Assembly: GCA_041685625.1 (NCBI GenBank)
Contig: JAWLFJ010000002.1
Location: forward strand, 30,077-94,076
Reading direction: 5' to 3'
Length of the DNA stretch: 64,000 nt
Origin: Albimonas sp041685625
GTDB lineage: Bacteria > Pseudomonadota > Alphaproteobacteria > Rhodobacterales > Rhodobacteraceae
The position numbers were made by a program, and so were the translations under genes. The notes below the pieces were generated by a model. It did no database searches and had not been told where the DNA came from. It worked only from the letters and a program-made list of their open reading frames with translations. Positions 1 to 7,635 of this stretch are shown one piece after another; position 1 is the stretch's first letter; each line of letters begins with the position of its first letter.

Positions 1-531
1 GCGCTTCGGATCGCCCCCGATCAGCCCGCCATGCGAGCCGGTCACGACGATGCGGCCCCGGTCCTCCCGCCGCACCAGCGACACGCTGTCGGCCAGCAGC
101 ACCGGACGGCCGCCGATCCGCCGCTCCCGCCGCGTCTCGGGCAGCGTCGGAAGCACGCCCTCGGGACCGGCGGCCGCGTCCAGCCGCGCCGCGGCCTCCG
201 CGCAGGTCATGCCGGGCGCGACGCCGAGGGCCTCGGCCGTGCGGTTCGCCGCGGAGATCACGCCGCGCGCCGCCATGTCTTGCGCGTCGCCGATCCGGGC
301 GCTCGCCGCGGCCACCGTGGCGGCCGCCATGCCGACCGCCTCGAGGGCCCGGATCCCCGCGAATCCGGCCCCGTGCAGCCCGCCTCCCGCATCGGAGAAG
401 ATCGCCGCCCGGACTCCCGCCGCGGAGGCGAGGTGGCCGGCGATGCGCCCGCCATGCGAGCCGCAGATCAGCACGCGCCTGCGGGCGGCAGCGTCCGCCT
501 CGGTGATCGAGTCCAGTCGCAGAGCCGTCAT
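1..531 (-). CDS. Uncharacterised protein with duplicated GSHGG motif, C-terminus outside window
   Basis: The reading frame is open from an ATG at 531 to the window edge (177 codons), so the C-terminus is missing. A purine-rich GGGAGAGGG lies just upstream as ribosome binding site. The N-terminal part reads VLICGSHGG (about residues 19-27), then FSDAGGGLHGAG, IGDAQD, and GVISAANRTAEALGV, a pattern I associate with a small uncharacterised family; no biochemical role is known to me. Near the cut end a second VTGSHGG appears (about residue 167), which suggests two tandem copies of the same domain, the second running off the window. Base composition matches its neighbours. It is divergent from the Zur gene at 666, and the 134-bp gap may hold a shared promoter. 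Existence is well supported by codon bias; function is unknown. Confidence 0.7.
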   Translation of the reverse strand, partial: MTALRLDSITEADAAARRRVLICGSHGGRIAGHLASAAGVRAAIFSDAGGGLHGAGFAGIRALEAVGMAAATVAAASARIGDAQDMAARGVISAANRTAEALGVAPGMTCAEAAARLDAAAGPEGVLPTLPETRRERRIGGRPVLLADSVSLVRREDRGRIVVTGSHGGLIGGDPKR

Positions 532-665
532 CGCGCCCTCTCCCGCCGCGTTTTGCCACGCCGGAGGAAATCCCCCTGATCGGCGCGCGGGGCAAGCGCG
601 GCGCGGGGGGGCGCGCGCCGACGTCGCTCTGGCGGGAGCGTGGCGGCCGGCATATCCTCGTCTCG

Positions 666-1145
666 ATGCATGACGCCGACGCCCCGTTCGCCCCTCACGA
701 TCACGCCTCCTGCGCCGAGGCGGCGATGGCGGCCGCGCGGGCGGCCTGCGCCGAGGCCGGGCTGCGGCTGACCGAGACCCGGGCGCGGGTGCTGGAGATC
801 CTGCTGGAATCCCATGCCGCGCTCGGCGCCTACGAGGTGCTGGAGCGGCTCCACGCCGAGGGCCGGAGCGCCGCGCCGCCGGTCGCGTATCGGGCGCTGG
901 ACTTTCTGGTGGCGAACGGCTTCGCGCACCGGATCGAGAAGCTCAACGCCTTCGTCGCCTGCGCAAGGCCGCGCGCCGGCGACGCGCCCGCCTTCCTGAT
1001 CTGCCGGGCCTGCCGGCAGGTGGCGGAGACCTCCGCCCGGCCGGCGGCGGAGGCGCTGGCGCCGGCGGCGGAGGCGCTGGGCTTCCGGCCCGAGCGGGTG
1101 GTGGTCGAGGTCGTGGGGCTCTGCCCGGCCTGCGCGGCGGGCTGA
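666..1145 (+). CDS. zur: Fur-family transcriptional regulator, probably Zur
   Basis: This 159-residue protein is a Fur-superfamily metal-dependent repressor. The N-terminal winged helix covers about residues 20-92, with GLRLTETRARVLEILLES and PPVAYRALDFLVANG as the expected helices. The C-terminal part carries two Cys pairs, C113/C116 (ICRAC) and C153/C156 (CPAC), which form the structural zinc site of Zur and Fur proteins, and there is an unusual His/Cys-rich start (HDHASC). The match to the alphaproteobacterial Zur type, with RIEKLNAFVAC leading into the dimerisation domain, makes zinc the most likely co-repressor; Fur or Irr-like function cannot be excluded. No znuABC genes are visible in the window. 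The start ATG at 666 is preferred over the out-of-frame ATG at 670. Confidence 0.85.
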   Translation: MHDADAPFAPHDHASCAEAAMAAARAACAEAGLRLTETRARVLEILLESHAALGAYEVLERLHAEGRSAAPPVAYRALDFLVANGFAHRIEKLNAFVACARPRAGDAPAFLICRACRQVAETSARPAAEALAPAAEALGFRPERVVVEVVGLCPACAAG

Positions 1146-1183
1146 GCACGGGGGCCGGTTCGTCCCGGAACGGAGCGGATCGC

Positions 1184-1348
1184 GTGCCGCGAACGTGCAG
1201 CCGGGATGCCGCCGCGGTCGGATCTTCGTGCGGACGCCGCATGGCCGAGATCGGCCATGCGTCGGACGTTCATGCGCCATCCATGTGCCATCCGTCGGAC
1301 TCCCGTCTGGCTTTCGTGCCGCTTTCGTGCCGACGTCGTCGGACGCCC
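1184..1348. repeat. Tandem array of degenerate 11-nt units, copy A
   Basis: The gap between the converging Zur and acyl-CoA ligase genes (1146-1559) holds about 15 consecutive 11-nt units in fixed register from 1184 to 1348, for example GTCGGATCTTC at 1217, GTCGGACGTTC at 1261, ATGCGCCATCC at 1272, ATGTGCCATCC at 1283, GTGCCGCTTTC at 1316 and GTCGGACGCCC at 1338. The consensus is about GTSSGMCNTYC, with T at position 2 and C at positions 7 and 11 best kept. A second array of the same unit lies at 35641-35794. No credible gene overlaps it. The rest of the gap (1349-1559) holds only a 9-bp hairpin. Confidence 0.75.
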
Positions 1349-1474
1349 GGTCGAGGCCGGCTCCGGGGTCGCGGGCGAGCCGCGACGCCGGTCTCGCACG
1401 GCGCAGTTGACGAGGCGTTGCGGCGGGGCCGCCGAGAGCCGTCCGGAGACTCCGGCGGTGGCGGGGCGTCTCTC

Positions 1475-1497
1475 GCCGATCCGCCCCGCGGATCGGC
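1475..1497 (-). terminator. Hairpin after acyl-CoA ligase gene
   Basis: GCCGATCCG at 1475-1483 pairs perfectly with CGGATCGGC at 1489-1497 across a five-base loop. It lies about 60 bases past the stop of the minus-strand ligase gene. There is no T-run, as is common in GC-rich genomes, so termination is inferred. Confidence 0.4.
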
Positions 1498-1559
1498 GGG
1501 CGCCGCGCGACGGGCTCGACGCCCCCGCGCGGCGCCGCGCCGGCCGAAGGGCGCCGCGG

Positions 1560-3113
1560 TCATTCGGGGGCGGGGCCGGGGAAGCTTTCGCGCAGCGCCC
1601 GCTTCAGGGCCTTGCCGGTGGGGTTGCGGGGGATCGCCTCGACGAAGGCGACGCCCTTGGGGCGCTTGAAGCGCGCGAGCCGGCCGTCGCAATGTGCGAG
1701 CACCGCCTCCGGCGTCACGCCCTCCCGCCCGGGGACGACGACGGCGAAGGGGCTCTCGCCCCAGCGCTCGGAGGGCTGGCCGATCACGGCGACGTCGGCG
1801 ACGTCGGGGTGCGAGAGCAGGACGTCCTCGACCTCGGCCGGATAGACGTTCTCGCCGCCCGAGATGATCATGTCCTTGATGCGGTCGTGGATGGTCACGA
1901 AGCCCTCGGCGTCCATGATCGCGACGTCGCCGGTGTGCAGCCAGCCGTCGCGGAGGGTCTCGGCGGTGGCGTCGGGGCGCCTCCAGTAGCCGACCATGTT
2001 GTGCGGGCCGCGCACCAGCAGCTCCCCCGGCTCGCCCGGCGGCAGGTCGCGCCCCTCGGCGTCGACCACGCGCACCTCCGTCAGCAGGTAGCCGCGGCCG
2101 GTGGAGCCGGCGCGCTCCACCGCGTCGGCGCCGCCGATGTAGCAGCCGGGGCCGCAGGTCTCGGTCATGCCGTAGACCTGGTGGATCTCGATCCCGAGGT
2201 CGCGATAGGCCTCGATCAGCGTCACCGGGACCGGCGCGGCGCCGGAGAGGACGGCGCGGAGCGTCGAGCGGTCCGCCGTGTCGCGGTTCGGCGCCTTCAG
2301 CATGAAATTGAGCATCGCGGGGACGGCGAGGGTGACGGTGATCCGCTCCCGCTCGATGGCGTCCCACATCCCGGCGGGATCGAAGGTCCGCATCAGGACC
2401 GTGGTGACGCCGCGGGTGAGGCCGCTCGTCAGCGGCGTCAGCGCGCCGATGTGGAACAGGGGCAGGACCACGAGGTTGCGGTCGCGCATGTCCATGTCGG
2501 CGGTCAGCGAGACGTTGAGGATCGCCGCCGCCTTGGTGTCGTGGCTGTGCACGACGCCCTTGGGCCGGCCGGTGGTGCCGGAGGTGTAGACGATGAGGAG
2601 CGGGTCCTCGCCGGTGACGTGCGCGACGGCGGGCGGCGAGTCGGCCGGGCCGGCGCCGAAGCTCGCGGCGTAGGGGCGGCCGAGGCCGGCGGGACCCGAG
2701 GGGCTCTCGACCTCGATCCAGCGGCGGACGGGGAGCGCGCCGGCCTCGCCGGCGACCAGCGCTCCGACCGTCTCGGCGAATTCGCTCTCGAAGATCAGGG
2801 TCTCGGCCCCCGCGTCCGCGAGGATGAAGGCGAGTTCGGGCGCGGTGAGGCGCCAGTTGAGCGGCACGAGGATCGCGCCGAGGCGGGCGCAGGCGAAGAG
2901 CGCGTCGACGAATTCCGGGCCGTTGTGGAGGAGGAGGGCGACCCGGTCGCCCTTGCCGATCCCTTCGGCCGCCATCGCCGCGGCGACGCGGTCGATGCGG
3001 GCGTCGAGCGCGGCGTAGTCGAGGCGCAGGCCCGAGGCGAGATCGACCAGCGCCTCCTGCCGCGGCGCGATGCGCGCGCGGGCGCGCAGGACCTGTCCGA
3101 GCGTGCCGATCAT
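1560..3113 (-). CDS. AMP-dependent acyl-CoA synthetase (fatty-acid/aryl acid--CoA ligase family)
   Basis: This 517-residue adenylate-forming enzyme would activate a carboxylic acid to acyl-AMP and then acyl-CoA. The ATP-binding loop YTSGTTGRPKG is at about 176-186. The A5/A8 region reads VYGMTETCG, GWLHTGDVA and DRIKDMIISGGENVYPAEVE. The catalytic lysine of the C-terminal lid is K501 in NPTGKALKRAL. Length fits the FadD3/FadK and long-chain ligase group. The ATG at 3113 has GGGGAGG seven bases upstream. It is divergent from the two enolase-superfamily genes, so a shared catabolic role, perhaps in degrading an acid derived from sugar acids or aromatics, is possible but unproven. Substrate cannot be read from sequence. 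Confidence 0.85.
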   Translation of the reverse strand: MIGTLGQVLRARARIAPRQEALVDLASGLRLDYAALDARIDRVAAAMAAEGIGKGDRVALLLHNGPEFVDALFACARLGAILVPLNWRLTAPELAFILADAGAETLIFESEFAETVGALVAGEAGALPVRRWIEVESPSGPAGLGRPYAASFGAGPADSPPAVAHVTGEDPLLIVYTSGTTGRPKGVVHSHDTKAAAILNVSLTADMDMRDRNLVVLPLFHIGALTPLTSGLTRGVTTVLMRTFDPAGMWDAIERERITVTLAVPAMLNFMLKAPNRDTADRSTLRAVLSGAAPVPVTLIEAYRDLGIEIHQVYGMTETCGPGCYIGGADAVERAGSTGRGYLLTEVRVVDAEGRDLPPGEPGELLVRGPHNMVGYWRRPDATAETLRDGWLHTGDVAIMDAEGFVTIHDRIKDMIISGGENVYPAEVEDVLLSHPDVADVAVIGQPSERWGESPFAVVVPGREGVTPEAVLAHCDGRLARFKRPKGVAFVEAIPRNPTGKALKRALRESFPGPAPE

Positions 3114-3259
3114 CGTCGTCCTCCCCTGGTCTTCGGCGAAGCTGGCACGCGGCGGGGTTCGCGGGAAGCGATTTCCGGGCGCTATGGCCTTCGGGCCGGC
3201 GAGGGGGCTAGCGTGGCGGCGGACCCGTGCGGGAGACGCGGGCGAGAGGGGAGGCCGCC

Positions 3260-4345
3260 ATGATCGTCGCAGAGATCCGCACGCACCGCCTGCACGTGCC
3301 GTTCGCGGAGCCGCCGAAGACGGGGTTCCTCGACCTCTCCGACATCGACCTGCTGGTGGTCGAGGTCGAGACGCGGGACGGCGTGGTCGGGACCGGTCAT
3401 CTGCATCCGCTGGCGGGCGGGATGCGGACCCTGGAGACCTGCGTGAAGGAGATGCTGGCGCCGCTGGTGGTGGGGGCGGATTGTTCCGACCCGAGGGCGG
3501 TGTGGGAGCGGATGCGCCTCGCCACCTTCATCCAGGGGCGGATGGGGATCACGACGATGGCGATGTCGGCGATCGACGTGGCGCTCTGGGACGCCCTGGG
3601 GCGGACCGAGGGCGTGCCGCTGTGGAAGCTCTGGGGCGGGCGGATCGATCCGATCCCGGCCTACGGCTCGGGCTGCTATCGGGGCCTCGGACGCGAGGGG
3701 ATGATCGAGAAGGCGCGGCGCTTCGTCGATCAGGGCTACGACGCGATCAAGATGCAGGTCGCGCACGTCTTCAGCCATGACGAGGACGTGGCGAACGTGG
3801 CCGCGATGCGGGGCGCGCTGGGGGACGGCGTCCGGATCATGGTGGACGCCACCCAGGGCTGGACGCCGGAGGAGGCGGCAACGGTGGGGCCGCGGCTGGA
3901 CCCCTTCGGCCTCGAATGGCTGGAGGAGCCGGTGATGGCGGACGACTTCGCCGGCTACGCGAAGGTGGCCGATGCGGTGCGCACGCCGTTGGCGACGGGG
4001 GAGAACAACTGGGGGCCGAAGGACCTCGCGCCGTTCTTCGAGCGGCGGATGGCGGCGACGCTGCAGCCCGACGTGATGCGCGGCGGGTATACGGAGCTCT
4101 TCGAGGTGGCGAAGCGGGCGGAGGCGGCGGGCCTCTCCGTCGCGCCGCATCTGTTTCCGGAGCTGATGAGCCATCTGATGGCCGCGATCCCCAACGGGAC
4201 GTGGCTGGAGTGGATGGGGTGGTTCGATCACCTCTGGGTCGAGCCGATGGTTCCCGAGGGCGGGCGCGTCGCGCCGCCGGACCGGCCGGGGCATGGGATG
4301 GATTTCCGGCCGGAGCTGTTCACCGAATTCAAGGCGAAGGACTGA
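3260..4345 (+). CDS. Mandelate racemase/muconate lactonising enzyme family protein (KxQ type)
   Basis: This 361-residue member of the enolase superfamily would abstract a proton alpha to a carboxylate, as in dehydration or racemisation of a sugar acid. Metal ligands are visible as D196 (VDATQGW), E222 (WLEEP) and E248 (TGEN). The base on the first beta strand is K164 in IKMQ, a KxQ rather than KxK pair, and H297 in APHLFPELMSH is the candidate second base. This combination fits the mandelate racemase subgroup. I chose the ATG at 3260, with GAGGGGAGG directly upstream, rather than an in-frame ATG 33 bases earlier. Three bases separate it from the next, related gene, so the two form an operon. 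Substrate is unknown. Confidence 0.85.
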   Translation: MIVAEIRTHRLHVPFAEPPKTGFLDLSDIDLLVVEVETRDGVVGTGHLHPLAGGMRTLETCVKEMLAPLVVGADCSDPRAVWERMRLATFIQGRMGITTMAMSAIDVALWDALGRTEGVPLWKLWGGRIDPIPAYGSGCYRGLGREGMIEKARRFVDQGYDAIKMQVAHVFSHDEDVANVAAMRGALGDGVRIMVDATQGWTPEEAATVGPRLDPFGLEWLEEPVMADDFAGYAKVADAVRTPLATGENNWGPKDLAPFFERRMAATLQPDVMRGGYTELFEVAKRAEAAGLSVAPHLFPELMSHLMAAIPNGTWLEWMGWFDHLWVEPMVPEGGRVAPPDRPGHGMDFRPELFTEFKAKD

Positions 4346-4348
4346 CCG

Positions 4349-5440
4349 ATGCGGGTGACCAAGGCGGAGGTGCGGCGGCTGAGGATCCCGTTCCAGGACG
4401 GGGGCGCCGGCGAGGGGCTGTTTCCGGGGACGTTCAAGGCGGCGGACTGCGTGCTGCTCCGGCTCGAGACCGACGCCGGGCTGGTCGGCTGGGGCGAGGC
4501 CTTCGGGCATTTCTGCGCCGAGAGCGTCGCGGCGATGCTGGAGCGCGCGGTCTGCCCGCTGCTGATCGGGACGGAGCCGGAGGATCCGGCGGCGGCGACC
4601 GAGGATCTCCAGCGCCGGCTGCATCTGATCGGGCGCTACGGGGTGACGATGTTCGCGATCTCGGCGGCGGACATCGCGCTCTGGGATCTGGCGGCGAAGG
4701 CGGAGGGGGTGAGCCTCGCCGAGCTGATCGGCGGGCGGCGGCGGGGGGACCTGCCGGCCTATGCCTCGCTGGTGCGCTACGGCGATCCGGCGCTGGTGGC
4801 GGAGAAGGCGGCGGAGGCGGTGGGGCGCGGCTATTCCGTGCTGAAGCTGCACGAGATCACGCTGGAGGCGATCCGGGCGGGGCGCGAGGGCGGCGGGGAC
4901 GTTCCGCTGACGGTGGACGTCAACTGCAACTGGAGCGCGGAATGGGTGCTGGACTGGGCGCCGGCGCTGCGCGACGTCGGGCTGCACTGGCTGGAGGAGC
5001 CGATCTTCCCGCCCGAGGACTTCGCCGCGCTGGCGCGGCTCCGGCGCGAGACGGGGATCCCGCTGGCGGCGGGCGAGAACCTCTGCACGGCGGTGCAGTA
5101 CCGGGAGATGATCGCGGCCGGCGCGGTGGACTTCGTGCAGCCGAGCGTCACCAAGTCGGGCGGCGTCACCGAGACGCTGGCGGCGCGGGCGGCGGCGCAG
5201 GCCGCGGGGCTGCGGGTGGCGCAGCATTCGCCGTATTTCGGGCCGGGCTATCTCGCGACCCTGCAGATCCTGGCGGCGGCGGAGGACGAGGAGCTGTTCG
5301 AGTATCTCTACGTCGAGCGCGACCGCGAACTCTATCGCGGGCTGCCGACGCCGGAGGGCGGGCGCATCGCCGTGCCGGACGGGCCGGGGCTGGGGATGGA
5401 GCCGGATCCCGAGGCGATGGTGCGGCTCGCCGCGGATTGA
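4349..5440 (+). CDS. Mandelate racemase/muconate lactonising enzyme family protein (KxH type)
   Basis: This 363-residue second enolase-superfamily enzyme starts three bases after its paralogue stops. The metal-binding carboxylates are D190 (VDVNCNW, with N192), E216 (WLEEP) and E243 (AGEN). The first-strand motif is K166-L-H168 (VLKLHE), and H293 in AQHSPYFGPG is a candidate base on the opposite face. The pair of enzymes differ at the catalytic first-strand motif (KxQ versus KxH), so they probably handle different epimers or sequential steps rather than duplicate each other. No transporter or regulator specific for a sugar acid is seen nearby; the divergent acyl-CoA ligase is the only plausible partner. 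The fold assignment is firm, the reaction is not. Confidence 0.85.
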   Translation: MRVTKAEVRRLRIPFQDGGAGEGLFPGTFKAADCVLLRLETDAGLVGWGEAFGHFCAESVAAMLERAVCPLLIGTEPEDPAAATEDLQRRLHLIGRYGVTMFAISAADIALWDLAAKAEGVSLAELIGGRRRGDLPAYASLVRYGDPALVAEKAAEAVGRGYSVLKLHEITLEAIRAGREGGGDVPLTVDVNCNWSAEWVLDWAPALRDVGLHWLEEPIFPPEDFAALARLRRETGIPLAAGENLCTAVQYREMIAAGAVDFVQPSVTKSGGVTETLAARAAAQAAGLRVAQHSPYFGPGYLATLQILAAAEDEELFEYLYVERDRELYRGLPTPEGGRIAVPDGPGLGMEPDPEAMVRLAAD

Positions 5441-5456
5441 GGGGCGGCGGGCCGGC

Positions 5457-7445
5457 TCAGGCCCCGTCCGTGGCGACGCGGCCGCCGCGGCGCGGGAGGT
5501 GGCCGGCGACGAGGCGCAGCAGCGCGTCGCGCTGCACCGGCTTCATCAGGAAGGCGTCGTCGGCCGTGAGGCCGGCGCCGTTGATCGCGGCCTCGTTCGG
5601 ATAGCCGGACATGAAGGCCACGGGCAGGCCCGGCCGGCGCGCGCGCAGCGCGTCGGCGAGGGCCGGGCCGTCCAGCGCGCCGGGCATCACCACGTCGGTC
5701 AGCAGGAGGTCGAAGGCGCCGCCGGCGGTCTCGAACATCTCGAGCGCGGCTCCGCCGGAGGCGGCCTCGGCCACGTCCAGCCCGGCTTCGCGCAGGATGC
5801 GCGCGATGACGCGCCGGATCGGCGCCTCGTCCTCGGCCAGCAGGACCCGCCCGGCGAGGCGGCGCGGCGCGGCGACCCGCGCCGGCTCCGGACGGCCCGA
5901 CGCCGACGCCGCGCCGTCGCCCTCGAGGGCGGGGAGGAACAGCTTCACGGCGGTGCCGGCGCCCGGCTCGCTGTAGAGGCGCAGCGCGCCGCCGGACTGG
6001 CGCACGAAGCCCTCGACCATGGCGAGGCCGAGGCCGGAGCCCATCTGCGGCCCCTTGGTGGTGAAGAAGGGCTCCGTCACGCGGCCGAGGAACTCCCGCG
6101 GGATGCCCTGGCCGGTGTCGGTGACGGCGAGCATGACGTAACGGCCGGGTGCGATGGTCTCGTCGAGGCGCGCCACGTCGTCGGCGGAGATGTGGAGATC
6201 GGCCGTCTCGACCGTCAGCCGGCCGCCCTCGGGCATGGCGTCGCGCGCGTTGATGACGAGGTTGAGCAGCGCGCTCTCGAGGAAGGCGGGATCGACCTCC
6301 GTCGGCGGCAGCCCGCCGGCGAGGGCCAGGTCGAGCCGGATGCGATCGGGCAGGGCGCCGGCGAGGAGGCGGCGCATGTCGCGCACGGCCTCGTCGAGGT
6401 CGATCCGGCGGGGGGCGAGGTGGGACTGGCGCGCGAAGCTGAGCAGGCGCTGGGTCAGGTCGGCGCCGCGGCGGCAGGCGCGCAGGATCTCGAGGCGGCT
6501 CTCCTCGGCCTCGGCCGGGGCGCCCTCGAGGCCGAGCAGTTCGGCGTTGCCCATGACGATGGCGAGGAGGTTGTTGAAGTCGTGCGCGATGCCCCCGGCG
6601 ATGCGCCCGACGGCCTCGAGCTTCTTCGCCTGGGCCAGCATCTCGCCCTGACGCTCGAGCTCCTCGCGCATGCGCATCTCGTCGGTGACGTCGAGCACGA
6701 TGGTGTGCCAGAGGCGTCCGCCGTCCGGCATGGGCTGCGGGCGGCCGCGCCCGGCGAGCCACTTGACGTCGCCCGCGGGGGTGCGGATCCGCCAACGATG
6801 GCTCCAGGGCGCGAGGTCGCGGCCGGCCGCCGCGGCGCTTTCGCGGAGCGCTTCGACGTCCTCGGGCAGGACGAGGTCCCAGAGCGCGGCAGGGTCGCCC
6901 TTCACCCGTTCGGCCGGAAGCTCCCAGATCGCCTCGCAGCCGGGGCTCATGTATTCGATGTCGGAGGTTCCGTCGGGGCGCTTGATGTAGCGGAAGATCG
7001 CGCCGGGCATGTCGCGCGCCACGGCCGCGAGGCGATCGCGCGTGTCGGCGAGGGCGGCGTTGGCCTCGACCTCCTCGGTGACGTCGGAGACCACGCCGTA
7101 GAGGGTCGCGCCGCGCGCGTCGTGCCGGTGCAGCGTGACGGTGGAGCGCAGGGTCCGCCAGGCCCCGGAGGCGTGGCGGAGACGGTATCGCGTGACCTTG
7201 GGCTCGCCGGTCTCGAGCTGGGCGGCGAAGTCCCGCTCTACGCGCTCGCGGTCCTCGGGGTGCAGGCGGGCGAGGAAGAAGGCGATGTCGGGCTGGAACC
7301 GCTCCTCGTCCTCGCCCAGCATCCCCAGCAGCCGCTCGCTCCAGTCGACGCGACCCGTGGCGGGTTCGAAGCGCCACATGCCGACATGTTCGCCCATGCA
7401 GGCGAGCATCGTCTCGGCCTTCTCTCCCTTGATGACGTTCAGCAT
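5457..7445 (-). CDS. PAS-domain hybrid sensor histidine kinase with receiver domain
   Basis: This 662-residue soluble hybrid kinase has two PAS/PAC modules (about 1-125 and 140-260; PAC ends GVVSDVTEE and IVLDVTDE), a HisKA domain with phospho-acceptor H288 in GGIAHDFNNLL, a HATPase domain (N-box NLVINARDAMPEGG, G-boxes DTGQGIP and GSGLGLAMV) and a C-terminal receiver with phospho-acceptor D584 (LLLTDVVMPG) and K635 (MKPV). No transmembrane segments are seen, so it senses a cytoplasmic signal. The ATG at 7445 follows GGAGGGGAGG; the frame stays open 64 codons further upstream, but that stretch looks like leader sequence. It is divergent from the methyltransferase gene at 7636. No partner response regulator is adjacent, so the output is unknown. 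Confidence 0.88.
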   Translation of the reverse strand: MLNVIKGEKAETMLACMGEHVGMWRFEPATGRVDWSERLLGMLGEDEERFQPDIAFFLARLHPEDRERVERDFAAQLETGEPKVTRYRLRHASGAWRTLRSTVTLHRHDARGATLYGVVSDVTEEVEANAALADTRDRLAAVARDMPGAIFRYIKRPDGTSDIEYMSPGCEAIWELPAERVKGDPAALWDLVLPEDVEALRESAAAAGRDLAPWSHRWRIRTPAGDVKWLAGRGRPQPMPDGGRLWHTIVLDVTDEMRMREELERQGEMLAQAKKLEAVGRIAGGIAHDFNNLLAIVMGNAELLGLEGAPAEAEESRLEILRACRRGADLTQRLLSFARQSHLAPRRIDLDEAVRDMRRLLAGALPDRIRLDLALAGGLPPTEVDPAFLESALLNLVINARDAMPEGGRLTVETADLHISADDVARLDETIAPGRYVMLAVTDTGQGIPREFLGRVTEPFFTTKGPQMGSGLGLAMVEGFVRQSGGALRLYSEPGAGTAVKLFLPALEGDGAASASGRPEPARVAAPRRLAGRVLLAEDEAPIRRVIARILREAGLDVAEAASGGAALEMFETAGGAFDLLLTDVVMPGALDGPALADALRARRPGLPVAFMSGYPNEAAINGAGLTADDAFLMKPVQRDALLRLVAGHLPRRGGRVATDGA

Positions 7446-7635
7446 GGCCCTCCCCTCCGGCTCGGACGTCTCGTCCGATGGAACGGCGCCGCTTCGGGCC
7501 CCTGCGGCGCCGGCTTTCGGGCCGGGCCGTGACCTTTGCATTGCGCGGCGCCGCGACGGCGCCGTCAAGCGCCGATCGCGCGGCTTGACCTCGGCGCGGC
7601 GGGCCGGGATGACGGAGGGCGAGGAGGCGCGGCGC

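Noticed and set aside
1206..3263. Long open frame on the plus strand opposite the acyl-CoA ligase
   Set aside because: It is antisense to a clear enzyme; high GC removes stop codons from the opposite strand. Its composition (Arg/Gly/Ala/Asp) has no family signal.
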